64,000 bases of DNA from an uncultured Kordiimonas sp. GTDB lineage: Bacteria > Pseudomonadota > Alphaproteobacteria > Sphingomonadales > Kordiimonadaceae. The number at the start of each line of letters is the position of its first letter. The stretch's first letter is position 1. Below, in pieces: positions 41,229 through 50,681 of the stretch. The position numbers and the translations under genes were made by a program. The stretch lies in assembly GCA_947503625.1 (NCBI GenBank), contig CANNEK010000002.1, positions 930,001 to 994,000 on the forward strand, read 5' to 3'. A model generated the notes under the pieces. The model saw nothing but the letters and a program-made list of their open reading frames with translations, had not been told where the DNA came from and ran no database searches.

Positions 41229-41903
41229 TTGACTGACCAAGGCCTTTCGACATGGAAACCCTGTGAGCTTCCGGGCGCCATTGTTTTACAAGGGGATTAT
41301 TGCAGGCTGGAGCCTCTCGATTGGGACAAGCATGGTGAAGATTTGTTTCAGGTATTGAACGGCGCTGAAAACAACGACCTTTGGACCTATATCCCTTTGG
41401 GACCCTTCGATGCACTTGAAGAGATGGTTGCCACCTTCAACTATGTGCGGGAGGCGATGAACTGGCGCACCATGATAATCCTTGATGATCAGGAAAACAC
41501 TGTTCTTGGCATGGCAAGTTTCATGAGGCTGCGGCCCGAACACGGCAGCGCAGAAGTTGGCTGTGTTGTTTTCAGCAAAGCCCTGCAGCGAACACGCGTC
41601 GCAACCGAAGCCATATATCTGATGGCGCGCCACCTGTTTGCAGACCTTGGATATCGGCGGTTCGAATGGAAATGCAATGATGCCAATATGGCGTCAAAAC
41701 AGGCGGCAATTCGTTTTGGTTTCAGTTTTGAAGGTGTGTTCCGAAACGACATGGTGATGAAGGGAAAAAGCCGGGACACTGCATGGTATTCAATGATTGA
41801 TACAGAATGGCCCGCCATTAATGCAGGGTTTCAACAGTGGCTTGATGCCGGGAACTTTGACACGTCTGGTCAACAGCTTTCGCGTCTTTCGGCCGCACCT
41901 TGA
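41229..41903 (+). CDS. GNAT family N-acetyltransferase (RimJ/RimL-like)
   Basis: 224 aa acetyl-CoA-dependent N-acetyltransferase. The RimL-type layout is clear: CRLEPLDWDKHGEDLF, then LGMASFMRL, EVGCVVFSKALQRTRVATEA (acetyl-CoA loop region), and RRFEWKCNDANMASKQAAIRFGFSFEGVFRNDMV. Start is TTG 41229; the AAGGGAGAG at 41216-41224 sits at the right distance and no ATG fits better. Acetyl acceptor unknown (protein N-terminus or small molecule). Co-transcribed with the DUF1272 gene. Confidence 0.9.
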   Translation: MTDQGLSTWKPCELPGAIVLQGDYCRLEPLDWDKHGEDLFQVLNGAENNDLWTYIPLGPFDALEEMVATFNYVREAMNWRTMIILDDQENTVLGMASFMRLRPEHGSAEVGCVVFSKALQRTRVATEAIYLMARHLFADLGYRRFEWKCNDANMASKQAAIRFGFSFEGVFRNDMVMKGKSRDTAWYSMIDTEWPAINAGFQQWLDAGNFDTSGQQLSRLSAAP

Positions 41904-41934
41904 TGAGACGCAGGCGCAGAATTTTCCACAGACA

Positions 41935-42441
41935 CTATTCCTTGAGCAAGTCGTAGGCGCTTTGGATAGCATGAAAACGTTCTGATGCCGCCGGGTCGCC
42001 GGGGTTGGCGTCCGGGTGATACATTTTCGCCAGTTTTCTATATTGGCTTTTGATTGCATCCTGACTGGATCCACTGTCCAGCTCAAGTGTGTCAAATGCG
42101 GCCTGTTCGGTCGTGGAAAAGCCGTTTTCATCAAGGGTACCACCCCATTCAAAGGTGCGGGCCCCGGCGAAAGCATCTGATGACTGACTGTTGTCACTCA
42201 TGTGTTCGCGGGCTTCATCGTCGCTCATGCCTTCGAAAAAATTCCAGCTGCGATTATATTCGGCTGCGTGCGGGCGACAGAAATACCAGCGTTCATTCGA
42301 GCCGGGCGATTTCGGAGCGGGGTGATCGCCGCGCTCGGAGCAGCCGGTATAGTCGCACATGCGTACGGCCTCGGCATCCTTGTCTTTGCCGTACTCGCCC
42401 CATCGGGGGAAACCAAAACTGCGAATGTGATCACTGGGCAT
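41935..42441 (-). CDS. J-domain protein with N-terminal Cys/His segment
   Basis: 168 aa. The C-terminal 60 residues are a J domain with the HPD triad in YHPDAN and a preceding QYRKLAKM helix, so it would stimulate DnaK. The N-terminal part contains cysteines and histidines (CDYTGC, then YFCRPHAAEYN) spaced as a possible zinc knuckle, followed by SWNFFEGMSDDEAREH. This C-terminal J arrangement is a known small alphaproteobacterial type. It converges with the GNAT gene (31 bp apart). Confidence 0.88.
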   Translation of the reverse strand: MPSDHIRSFGFPRWGEYGKDKDAEAVRMCDYTGCSERGDHPAPKSPGSNERWYFCRPHAAEYNRSWNFFEGMSDDEAREHMSDNSQSSDAFAGARTFEWGGTLDENGFSTTEQAAFDTLELDSGSSQDAIKSQYRKLAKMYHPDANPGDPAASERFHAIQSAYDLLKE

Positions 42442-42668
42442 GGGTCTAGTTTACAGCACAATTCTTATGAAGTCTTTATTTGCCGACGGCAAAATGAGGT
42501 GCGCAATGTGATCCAAGTCGGGCCAAAATACAAGAGGTAGATGACAGAAACTCCAAAGGGTCGGCGCTTTCCAAAGGATCAAATTTGCACCGGCGAGTCG
42601 CACTCTTGTGACTGGACGTCTTAGAGCTGCCTGATTAGGCTGATGCGCTGAAGCAATGAGGAACAGGA

Positions 42669-43346
42669 ATGCGAAGCGTTGACGAACTGTTTGATCTGGC
42701 AGCCGGGTTCAGGGGTGGCCGCGATATCGTCGAAGATATGATGCCCGATATCAAAACACCAAACGAAATAGCCCGACTTTCCGATGACCGTATTCTGGCA
42801 GGCATGACCAAAGCCGTGTTTCAGGCCGGGTTCAACTGGAAGGTCATTGAAAACAAGTGGCCGGGGTTTGAGGAAGCTTTTGAGGGCTTTGTGCCTGTGC
42901 GCTGGAAGTTTATGTCTGATGATGACCTGGACACACTGCTGAAAGACACCCGCATTGTTCGAAATGGCATGAAAATCCAGACAATCCGGGATAATGCGAT
43001 CCTGCTGTGTGATCTGGAAGACGAACATGGTTCTGCAGCCAGATGCATCGCAGACTGGCCAATGGAAGACTTTGCCGGCCTTCTTGCCATGCTGCACCAA
43101 AGAGGCAGTCGGCTAGGCGGTTCGACAGCGCAGTATTTTCTGCGTTTTCTTGGAAAAGATGGCTGGGTGATGGGCCGGGATGTTGTCGCGGCTCTTGTGC
43201 GCGAAGGGGTGATTGAAAAAGCACCTACGGGCAAGGCAGCGCAAGCAAAAGTACAAGCCGTCTTTACGCACTGGACTGAAGAAAGCGGACGGCCGTATGC
43301 CCATATTTCGCGCCTGCTGGCGTTGAGCACCGGGCCAAACTACTAG
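42669..43346 (+). CDS. DNA-3-methyladenine glycosylase I-like protein, divergent subfamily
   Basis: 225 aa helix-hairpin-helix glycosylase related to TAG (COG2818). Shared segments are VFQAGFNWKVIENKWPGF, DDDLDTLLKDTRIVRN and KIQTIRDNA. It differs from E. coli Tag: the N-terminal zinc ligands are absent and the catalytic Glu before QQAGLSW appears to be Ala or another non-acidic residue. It is therefore a distinct alphaproteobacterial subfamily of uncertain activity. Start ATG 42669 after AATGAGGAACAGG. Not in an operon with its neighbours. Confidence 0.82.
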   Translation: MRSVDELFDLAAGFRGGRDIVEDMMPDIKTPNEIARLSDDRILAGMTKAVFQAGFNWKVIENKWPGFEEAFEGFVPVRWKFMSDDDLDTLLKDTRIVRNGMKIQTIRDNAILLCDLEDEHGSAARCIADWPMEDFAGLLAMLHQRGSRLGGSTAQYFLRFLGKDGWVMGRDVVAALVREGVIEKAPTGKAAQAKVQAVFTHWTEESGRPYAHISRLLALSTGPNY

Positions 43347-43474
43347 TCGTCATCCACTGGTCTTGTCGCTGGTGTAACTGGTCGCAGTGAACTGGTGGAC
43401 ACAATCAGGGTAGGTCATTATCGTCTGTGGTCGGCCACTGGAGTGTGGAGGCAGGTTTCATTATGGAGATGATG

Positions 43475-43930
43475 ATGTTTGATCGTTTCAGCAAGCTTTT
43501 TGGTGGCAAAACCAGTGAAAAAACGGCGGAAGGTGATGGCCTTGCGCTTGCGACAGCAGCACTTCTTGTGCAGGTTTCAAAAGCGGACGGCGAGTTCAGT
43601 ACAGCTGAACGTACGCAATTGATTTCCAGCTTGCAGGATCACTTTGATCTTGATCAGGCGGTCGCGAATGAAATTCTTGAACGTGCTGAAAAAGATCAGG
43701 AAGATGCGACCTGCCTTTACCGGTTTACCAAGTCCGTTACCGACGAGCTTGATCAGGAAGAGCGCCAGGCCATCGTCAGGCTTTTGTGGCAGGTGGCGCT
43801 GGCCGATAATCATGTCGACAACTTTGAAGCCAACGTTTTGGCAAAGGTCGCCGGTCTGCTCGGGGTGTCGCCGCGTGACCGCGTAACGCTAAAGCATGAA
43901 GTGGAAGCGGATATCGCGGCAGCGACATGA
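43475..43930 (+). CDS. TerB-domain protein
   Basis: 151 aa with a TerB-like (tellurite resistance protein B) all-helical domain: VSKADGEFSTAERTQLISSL and QVALADNHVDNFEANVLAKVAGLLGV are the two acidic metal-binding repeats. Start set at ATG 43475, 6 bases from GGAG; ATG 43463 and 43472 are alternatives. The stop overlaps the LytTR gene start by 4 bp (ATGA), so the two are translationally coupled. No other ter genes are present. The role is unknown; acidic repeats suggest Ca2+ or metal sensing. Confidence 0.86.
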   Translation: MFDRFSKLFGGKTSEKTAEGDGLALATAALLVQVSKADGEFSTAERTQLISSLQDHFDLDQAVANEILERAEKDQEDATCLYRFTKSVTDELDQEERQAIVRLLWQVALADNHVDNFEANVLAKVAGLLGVSPRDRVTLKHEVEADIAAAT

Positions 43931-44823
43931 CTGCGAGCGCCGAAACCTCTCATCGAACATCTGGTCGAATCTCTGGCGGCTTTGGGTCGCCGGACAACCG
44001 AAAGGTAAATGGCAATTTACCCGAATGGAAAAGCCTTTACTGGCTGATCGCCGCAACGCCTGCAACGCTCATTTTCTTCTCTGATGCACTGGAGATAGCC
44101 TTTTACGAACATGCGCGCGCACCCAACATGGGGCCGGTATCTCAAATAGTGTTGATGATGATCTTCTATGCCTGCTGGCCTGTTGTGCCGTGGCTGATAT
44201 GGCAATCGGTAGAACGGCATCAGCGGTTGCCAGGTGCTGTCGTTGCACGATCCGGCATATGGCTCGTCCTGAAGCTCGCCGGACTGGCGCTTGTTGCTAA
44301 CTTCCTGCACATGTCCATACTCACCTTTGTGCTAAGGGCGCAGTATTCCCCGCCGGGCTGGGGGACTGCAGATTTCATGTTTTCTGTCACGGAGTTATGG
44401 GTTCAGCATGGCGGGGTCTGGTTTTTTGTGTTTGCCGTGTTTGGCTGCGGGATCTACTGGATGTTTCGTGCCCGACCTCAGCCCGAGCAGGACCAACTGG
44501 TTTATGAGGTGCGGCAGGGCAATCGTATTGTGCCGGTGGCTGTCGGGAACGTGAGCTGGATTGAAGCGTGCGGCAATTATTCACAACTTCACACCTCCAG
44601 CGGTGCCTTTCTGGTTAGAAAGTCGCTCGCAAGTATCGAGCGTGAAACTGCACAGCATGGTTTTGTGCGGTCTCATCGGGGTGCATTGGTGAACATGGCC
44701 TTTGTTTCATCCATTTCGCCTGACGTGAGCCGCGGTGGTTATACCATAAACCTGAAGACAGGCGGCTTGGCACCTCTCAGCCGTCGGCGTCTGTCAGTCT
44801 TCCGCGAGCAACTCGCGCATTAG
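43927..44823 (+). CDS. Membrane-bound LytTR-family transcriptional regulator
   Basis: 298 aa. Four predicted helices lie between residues about 35 and 185, and the C-terminal LytTR DNA-binding domain covers about 198-295 (VGNVSWIEACGNYSQLHT, LASIERETAQHGFVRSHRGALVN). There is no receiver domain, so signal sensing is likely by the membrane part or by partner proteins. Coupled to the TerB gene by an ATGA overlap. The first 30 residues are Ser/Gly-rich and cytoplasmic. Target genes unknown. Confidence 0.9.
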   Translation: MTASAETSHRTSGRISGGFGSPDNRKVNGNLPEWKSLYWLIAATPATLIFFSDALEIAFYEHARAPNMGPVSQIVLMMIFYACWPVVPWLIWQSVERHQRLPGAVVARSGIWLVLKLAGLALVANFLHMSILTFVLRAQYSPPGWGTADFMFSVTELWVQHGGVWFFVFAVFGCGIYWMFRARPQPEQDQLVYEVRQGNRIVPVAVGNVSWIEACGNYSQLHTSSGAFLVRKSLASIERETAQHGFVRSHRGALVNMAFVSSISPDVSRGGYTINLKTGGLAPLSRRRLSVFREQLAH

Positions 44824-44949
44824 CGCCGAACCGAGACCGCCTCTGGCACACCGCTGATCACTGTTTTTCGACCGTTCACCCCTCCGGCTTTGAAGTGTGG
44901 TCTTGGCCACAGGAAGGTTTCTTGTACAAAACCGGAGCAAGGAACCAAG

Positions 44950-45744
44950 ATGACAGCATATACCAAGACTATGAGGAAAATCACCTACAGGGCTGGCGTT
45001 GTTTTAACAGCGGCCCTTTGTTTGTCTGCGCAGACACTTTCCCTGGATACGGCAGGTACAAGGGTAATCTTGCCGGGCAGTGATCAATTGTCAGTACCTG
45101 AGCTTTTCGACTATGAAGCACGATACACAAGCTCGTTTTCAAAAACCGGTGAATTCACCCTGCACGTGCGATTGACGGGTGACGGCCAGAAGCTGAGTCT
45201 CATCGACATCATTCCGGGTGAAACCATGATGATTGTCTCACAGCGCCATATCGATGTGGCAACTCAGCGAATAGAGTTTTCGGGCGGGCCCTATTTTGCC
45301 TGGGGAGCGGAATATATCGTCGCCCAGTCTGACGGCAGGTCTTATGACTGGGCACGCGTGCCACTGGGCGGCGGCGCCCCCAAGCGCACAAACGGAGAAA
45401 TTGAAAACCACGGATACATGAGCGAAATGTTCTCGCCCCTTCTGGCATCGCTGATGCCGTTGGGCGTAGGGGAGAGTTTTGGCCTGCCCAACAGTTATGC
45501 GCGCAAAGGCGAGTTTGTATCATCCGAGATCGATACCTATGAGGTGATAGCCCGGGAGAGTTTGGAAACGCCTGCGGGGCTATCCTGCAATTGCTGGGTG
45601 ATTGAGAAAACGCCTTGGTCGGGCGGTACCGAGCGTATCTGGATAGATCGGCAGGCACCGTTTGTTTTCAAGCGGCACCGGGATGTTGGAGGGCCTCGCA
45701 GTTTTGTCTCGGAGTTGACGAATTATCGGCGCCTGGAGAAATAA
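44950..45744 (+). CDS. Exported protein, DUF3108-like
   Basis: 264 aa from ATG 44950 (AAGGAA upstream). A signal peptide ends near residue 30. The rest is beta-rich with the pattern LFDYEARYTSSFSKTGEFTLHVRL near the start and VIARESLETPAGLSCNCWVIEKT plus a late RIWIDRQAPFVFKRHR, which resembles DUF3108 lipid-like-binding barrels. The assignment is tentative. Ends in a hairpin shared with pckA. Confidence 0.68.
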   Translation: MTAYTKTMRKITYRAGVVLTAALCLSAQTLSLDTAGTRVILPGSDQLSVPELFDYEARYTSSFSKTGEFTLHVRLTGDGQKLSLIDIIPGETMMIVSQRHIDVATQRIEFSGGPYFAWGAEYIVAQSDGRSYDWARVPLGGGAPKRTNGEIENHGYMSEMFSPLLASLMPLGVGESFGLPNSYARKGEFVSSEIDTYEVIARESLETPAGLSCNCWVIEKTPWSGGTERIWIDRQAPFVFKRHRDVGGPRSFVSELTNYRRLEK

Positions 45745-45745
45745 A

Positions 45746-45776
45746 AAAGACCGCACCTGTTGAAGGCGCGGTCTTT
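45746..45776. terminator. Bidirectional terminator between the DUF3108-like gene and pckA
   Basis: 9-bp perfect stem AAAGACCGC/GCGGTCTTT extended by two more pairs past a mismatch; A-run on the left gives Us for pckA. Confidence 0.8.
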
Positions 45777-45786
45777 GACTGTTTGA

Positions 45787-47409
45787 CTAGGCGGCTTTGG
45801 GCGCCGCCGCGTTTACCTGGTCATCCACATATGCTGCGAAACTCTCGAAGTTTTTGATGAACAAGCCAACAAGGTGACGTGCTTTTGCATCATAGGCTTC
45901 CTTGTCTTCCCAGGTGTCGCGTGGGTTGAGAATAAAGCTGTCAACGCCAGGTGCTTCAAGTGGCACTTCAAACCCGAAGTTTTCGTCGACCCGCATTGGT
46001 GCAGAATTCAGGTTGCCGTCAAGGGCGGCATGCAAAAGTGCGCGGGTGTCTTTAATCGGCATGCGATGCCCAACGCCGTATACGCCGCCAGTCCAGCCAG
46101 TGTTCACGAGCCAGCAGTTCACTCCGGTTTCCGCGATTTTCTTGCGCAACAGGTCGCCGTAAACGCTGGGATGGCGCGGCATGAAGGGTGCGCCAAAACA
46201 TGTTGAAAATGTTGCTTGCGGTTCTTTTACGCCAATCTCTGTACCAGCCACTTTTGCGGTGTAACCCGATAGGAAATGATACATTGCCTGCTCTGGTGTT
46301 AATCTTGCGATCGGCGGCAATATGCCAAAAGCATCTGCTGTCAGCATGATAATGTTTTTGGGTCGTCCCCCGCGGTTTTCAGCGCTTGTATTCGGAATAA
46401 AATTGATTGGGTATGCGGCGCGGGTGTTTTCCGCCAGACTGTTGTCATCCAGATCCAGTTCCCGCGTTGTTTCATCCATCACCACATTCTCGAGAACCGT
46501 GCCGTATTTGCGCGTGGTGGCATAAATCTCGGGTTCAGCTTCTTCCGACAGATTAATCAGTTTGGCGTAGCAGCCGCCTTCAAAGTTGAAGACGCTGTTA
46601 TCAGACCAGCCATGTTCGTCATCGCCAATCAGTGTACGGCTGCTGTCTGCAGACAAAGTCGTTTTGCCTGTACCTGACAGGCCAAAGAAAATTGCCACGT
46701 CGCCTTCCGGTCCAATGTTGGCAGAGCAATGCATCGGCATTATGCCGTCTTTCGGCAATAGATAGTTCAAAATGGAAAACACTGATTTCTTGTTTTCGCC
46801 TGCGTAAGCTGTGCCGCCAATCAGCACCAGTCCTTTGGTGAAATTCACCGCAATCACGGTTTCCGAGTTGCAGCCCATTGTTGCAGGGTCTGCTTTGAAG
46901 CTTGGCAGATTGAAAATGGTGAATTGCGGTGCCATGCCGGCAAGCTCTTGTTCCTCGGGGCGTACCAGCATGGTGCGGCAAAACAGGCTATGCCAGGCGA
47001 ACTCGCCGATGGTGCGCACGGCGATCCGATGATCAGGGTCAGAGCCGCCCCAAAGGTCTTGAACAAACAGGTCTTTTCCTTTGGCGTGCTCCAGAAAAGC
47101 ATCATGCAGAACATCAAAGTGCTCTGGTGTCATTGGTCTGTTGATTTCGCCCCAGGAAACAGTGTTTTCTGTAGTTTCGTCACGCACAGTGAACTTGTCG
47201 TTGGCCGAGCGGCCTGTGTGGCGACCTGTTGTAACAACGAGCGGACCATCTTTGGCAAGCTTGCCTTCGCCGCGGCGAATCGCTTCTTCATAAAGCTGGG
47301 ACGTGCCCAAATTCCAATATTGATTTCCGGTTTGTGTGATGCCTTGAGCATCGAGACTGACTGTACTGTGACAGGCACCAAAGACTTGCAACGTCTTGTC
47401 CTCCAACAT
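45787..47409 (-). CDS. pckA: Phosphoenolpyruvate carboxykinase (ATP)
   Basis: 540 aa ATP-dependent PEPCK: oxaloacetate + ATP to PEP + ADP + CO2, the first committed step of gluconeogenesis. The kinase P-loop [11 protein letters not shown] is present, with the kinase-2 type DDEHGW and the conserved [11 protein letters not shown]. Length is normal. It stands divergent from chvI-chvG, a long-known alphaproteobacterial arrangement in which ChvI-type regulators control pckA. A palindrome at 47709-47737 lies between them. Confidence 0.97.
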   Translation of the reverse strand: MLEDKTLQVFGACHSTVSLDAQGITQTGNQYWNLGTSQLYEEAIRRGEGKLAKDGPLVVTTGRHTGRSANDKFTVRDETTENTVSWGEINRPMTPEHFDVLHDAFLEHAKGKDLFVQDLWGGSDPDHRIAVRTIGEFAWHSLFCRTMLVRPEEQELAGMAPQFTIFNLPSFKADPATMGCNSETVIAVNFTKGLVLIGGTAYAGENKKSVFSILNYLLPKDGIMPMHCSANIGPEGDVAIFFGLSGTGKTTLSADSSRTLIGDDEHGWSDNSVFNFEGGCYAKLINLSEEAEPEIYATTRKYGTVLENVVMDETTRELDLDDNSLAENTRAAYPINFIPNTSAENRGGRPKNIIMLTADAFGILPPIARLTPEQAMYHFLSGYTAKVAGTEIGVKEPQATFSTCFGAPFMPRHPSVYGDLLRKKIAETGVNCWLVNTGWTGGVYGVGHRMPIKDTRALLHAALDGNLNSAPMRVDENFGFEVPLEAPGVDSFILNPRDTWEDKEAYDAKARHLVGLFIKNFESFAAYVDDQVNAAAPKAA

Positions 47410-47781
47410 AAATTTCTGGCTGCGCTCACATCAGCGATTCAAGCGCAAAAAATAACAGAGGAGCATCAACCCATAATGCTTGCTTTAACCCGCAGCTTTG
47501 CCCCTCCCGAGAGTGGGCGACAAGCTTGCGGAAACAAGGTCAGAAATCAACCAGAATCTCAGTGATTTCAAAATGATAGCGCTGTCATGGCAAAATCATA
47601 AATCTGGACTCTTTAGTCAGTTTTGTCGTGGTTGCCACCGCACAGTTGCCACGTCAGCGCCTTGATTTGGTCGTAAATCAGGCTTAGCGAATTAGCTGGA
47701 CCTGTATTAGACTGAAGATGTGTATATATTTCAGTCTCCTACAAATAAATGACGCCCGTGGGACATAAAGGGGATACCAGA
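47410..47781. promoter_or_regulatory. Divergent pckA/chvI control region
   Basis: 372 bp without a gene. It contains two direct TTGCCAC repeats 14 bp apart (47632-47638 and 47646-47652) and a perfect 8-bp inverted repeat AGACTGAA/TTCAGTCT (47709-47716, 47730-47737) with an AT-rich 13-base spacer, 45 bp before the chvI start. These are candidate regulator sites; which protein binds is not known. Confidence 0.5.
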
Positions 47782-48492
47782 ATGACGGCAACCATCGCGC
47801 TCGTGGATGATGACCGCAATATTTTAACGTCTGTAACCATCGCGCTGGAAGCAGAGGGGTTTCGTGTTCGCACCTATCCCGACGGCCAGAAAGCTTGGGA
47901 CGCCCTTTCTAAAAACCCGGCGGACCTTGCGGTGCTTGATATCAAAATGCCGCGGATGGATGGAATGGAACTGTTGCGGAAACTACGTGAAGTAACAGCG
48001 ATGCCGGTCATTTTCCTGACATCGAAAGATGAGGAAATTGACCAGCTTCTGGGTTTGCGTATGGGCGCAGATGATTATATCGGAAAGCCTTTTTCCCAAA
48101 GACTTCTCATTGAACGAATCAGGGCGCTGTTGAGGCGCGTGGAAATGAGCAACCGTGACGTTGAGCCCGAAGATATCGTGGACGGTGACGAGATCATGAT
48201 GCGCGGTAACCTGGTGCTGGACCCGATGCGACACAGCGTTACCTGGTGCGATAAGGATGTAACCCTGACGGTCACCGAGTTTCTGATTTTGCAGACACTT
48301 GCCCAGCACCCGGGCCATGTAAAAAGCCGTGACCAACTGATGGATGCCGCCTACACTGATGACGTCTATGTTGACGATAGAACCATCGACAGTCACATCA
48401 AGCGGTTGCGCAAAAAGTTTCGAATGGTCGATGACGAATTTTCCGCAATCGAAACGCTATATGGTGTTGGCTATAGATATAAAGACGGATAA
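47782..48492 (+). CDS. chvI: ChvI, OmpR-type response regulator
   Basis: 236 aa response regulator. Receiver domain with the phosphoacceptor Asp53 ([11 protein letters not shown]) and Lys in the GKPF motif; C-terminal winged helix of the OmpR/PhoB class (REQ-type [31 protein letters not shown]). ATG 47782 has AAGGGG 8 bases upstream. It controls envelope, acid and carbon-related genes in alphaproteobacteria with ChvG. Followed 14 bp later by chvG. Confidence 0.96.
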   Translation: MTATIALVDDDRNILTSVTIALEAEGFRVRTYPDGQKAWDALSKNPADLAVLDIKMPRMDGMELLRKLREVTAMPVIFLTSKDEEIDQLLGLRMGADDYIGKPFSQRLLIERIRALLRRVEMSNRDVEPEDIVDGDEIMMRGNLVLDPMRHSVTWCDKDVTLTVTEFLILQTLAQHPGHVKSRDQLMDAAYTDDVYVDDRTIDSHIKRLRKKFRMVDDEFSAIETLYGVGYRYKDG

Positions 48493-48506
48493 GGCATTTT
48501 CAGAAC

Positions 48507-50192
48507 GTGGTGGCTGACAATAGCAGGATAAATACTTCTTCGAACTCGGCCAGTGAAAACCAATTGGCCGCCGGGCAAAAAAGTAAAAAAGACATGCGCC
48601 CGCGTCATTACACCCGCGGGCTATCACCGCTGATGGTGCGCATCATGTTTTTGAATGCTATTGCGCTTGTCATTCTGGTTGGTAGCGTTCTTTACCTCAA
48701 TGAATTCCGACAAAATCTGATCAACGCCCGAACGGAGGCCCTGTCGGTTCAGGCCAGTATCATTGCCGGTGCACTGGGCGAATCTGCTGTCGCTGGCCCT
48801 GAAGCGATAGATATTGATCTCGCGCCGGCGCGTCAGATTATTGTGCGACTGGTCGGGCCAACAGAAAATCGGGCGCGGCTCTTCTCCACTTCGGGCGGCA
48901 TGATCGCTGACAGTCTGTTTCTGGCTGGTGACAAAGAACTGGTAGAAGAGCCTTTGCGTCAACTTGATTATCAGCCATCGATGAAAGAACAGGCAGTTAA
49001 TCGTCTTCACGACCTTCTTGAAGCTATCACACAGGAAATTGAAGCACCAGCCAACATAGATACGCCCACGGTGCGCGCGGATGATTTGCCGGAAGTTACA
49101 GAAGCTTTGGCGGGTGTGCTCACACACCAGCTTCGTCGACGTGAGGACGGCGAACTTGTCATTAATGTTGCCGTGCCTGTTCAGCGCTTCCGGCGGGTGC
49201 TGGGTGTCTTGCTTTTGACGGCACAAACAGACGATATCGATACCATTGTCCGCGCGGAACAGATGCTTACGGTGAAAGTCTTTTTCGGCGCGCTCGCGCT
49301 CACGGTTTTGCTGTCATTCTTTTTGGGTCGAACGCTCGTACGCCCCATTCGTGTTCTCGCCCGTGCCGCAGAACGTGTACGTCGCGGAATTGGCAGGGAA
49401 GAGAGTATCCCCGAGTTTGCCGAGCGACGGGACGAAATAGGGGATTTATCCCGTTCACTCTCGGATATGACCGGTGCGCTTTATAACCAGATTGATGCGG
49501 TCGAAAGCTTTGCGGCAGATGTGGCGCATGAGATCAAGAACCCGCTCTCCAGTATGCGTAGCGCGCTTGAGACAATTCAGATGACCGACAAGCCTGAGGT
49601 GCGGGAGAAACTTCTGGAGATTCTGGAAGATGATGTGAAGCGTATTGACCGCCTTATCACCGACATTTCTGACGCGTCCCGACTGGATGCCGAATTAACA
49701 CGGGGCCAAACCCGGGAAATCGACCTGGGGGTCATGATTGCGACCCTCGTAGATGCATATAGAACAACGGGAAAGTGCGACAGCATTTCATTGTTGTTTA
49801 ACGATGATGAAGCCGGCATTTACCGAGTGATGGGTATAGAGGCCAGGCTTGGGCAGGTGTGGCGCAACCTGATTGACAATGCGATTAGTTTCAGCCCGTC
49901 TGGTGGCTCTGTTTCAATATCGCTCGCTATGAAGAATCGCCAGGTTACCCTTGTTATCGAGGACGAGGGACCGGGCGTGCCGGAAGGAGCGCGGGAAAAA
50001 ATCTTCAGCCGTTTCTACTCGGAGCGGCCCTCAAGCGAACAGTTTGGCAGTCATTCCGGCCTTGGACTTGCGATTTCCAGGCAGGTTATTGAAGCCCACG
50101 GTGGGGCCATCCGTGTCGAAAATATCCAGGCAGGGGACGACAATATTGGGGGCGCCCGATTTATCGTGACATTGCCACTGGCACCCGCTTAA
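48507..50192 (+). CDS. chvG: ChvG, sensor histidine kinase
   Basis: 561 aa. Two membrane helices (about residues 44-66 and 248-272) bound a periplasmic sensor, followed by HAMP (about 273-330) and the HisKA domain with phospho-His341 in VAHEIKNPLSSM, then HATPase N-box NLIDNAISF, G1 EDEGPGVP and G2 GLGLAIS. Start GTG 48507 or 48510. Partner of ChvI; in relatives ExoR restrains its activity in the periplasm, but exoR is not in this window. It leads straight into hprK. Confidence 0.95.
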   Translation: MVADNSRINTSSNSASENQLAAGQKSKKDMRPRHYTRGLSPLMVRIMFLNAIALVILVGSVLYLNEFRQNLINARTEALSVQASIIAGALGESAVAGPEAIDIDLAPARQIIVRLVGPTENRARLFSTSGGMIADSLFLAGDKELVEEPLRQLDYQPSMKEQAVNRLHDLLEAITQEIEAPANIDTPTVRADDLPEVTEALAGVLTHQLRRREDGELVINVAVPVQRFRRVLGVLLLTAQTDDIDTIVRAEQMLTVKVFFGALALTVLLSFFLGRTLVRPIRVLARAAERVRRGIGREESIPEFAERRDEIGDLSRSLSDMTGALYNQIDAVESFAADVAHEIKNPLSSMRSALETIQMTDKPEVREKLLEILEDDVKRIDRLITDISDASRLDAELTRGQTREIDLGVMIATLVDAYRTTGKCDSISLLFNDDEAGIYRVMGIEARLGQVWRNLIDNAISFSPSGGSVSISLAMKNRQVTLVIEDEGPGVPEGAREKIFSRFYSERPSSEQFGSHSGLGLAISRQVIEAHGGAIRVENIQAGDDNIGGARFIVTLPLAPA

Positions 50193-50201
50193 CTGATCTT
50201 G

Positions 50202-50681
50202 ATGACCTCTGGTTCGGTGTTTGGTGACGAGACGTGCGGTATGCGAACTTTCCATGGAACTGTTGTTGATATCGCTGGAGCAGGTGTTTTGCTGCGCGGC
50301 CTGTCCGGCTGCGGAAAGTCTGACTTGGCGTTGCGATTGATCGACCGGGGCGCAACCCTTGTTGCTGATGACCAGTGTCTGTTCCAGTCGTCCGAGAGGG
50401 GGGTCGTTGCAAGTGCTCCTCCAAGCATATATGGCCTGCTTGAAATAAGGGGACTCGGTATCCAGTCTATCCCGGCAATTAAAACGACGGTCCTGCGTTT
50501 GGTCGTTGACCTTGTGCCAATCGACGAGGTCCCGCGACTGCCCGAGCAGAGAGAAACAGATATTGAAGGGAAAAAAATAGCAAGCCTGATGCTGAATGCA
50601 TTTGAATACTCTGCGCCTGTTAAAATAGAGTTGGCAGCACGCAATCTTAATCGGATCGGAAATACGGATCGGCGCAAATAA
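50202..50681 (+). CDS. hprK: Short HPr kinase/phosphorylase
   Basis: About 159 aa, the short alphaproteobacterial type that lacks the N-terminal domain of Firmicutes HprK. The Walker A is GLSGCGKSD and the family signature YGLLEIRGLGI follows. It phosphorylates HPr on a serine. The start is uncertain: ATG 50202 has no good ribosome site and ATG 50241 (MRTFHGTVV) also gives a full-length short form. It overlaps rapZ by one base. Its place between chvG and the PTS genes is conserved in the class. Confidence 0.9.
   Translation: MTSGSVFGDETCGMRTFHGTVVDIAGAGVLLRGLSGCGKSDLALRLIDRGATLVADDQCLFQSSERGVVASAPPSIYGLLEIRGLGIQSIPAIKTTVLRLVVDLVPIDEVPRLPEQRETDIEGKKIASLMLNAFEYSAPVKIELAARNLNRIGNTDRRK

Noticed and set aside
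42541-42624. 27-codon frame before the TAG-like gene
   Set aside because: Short, no ribosome site, no similarity recognised.
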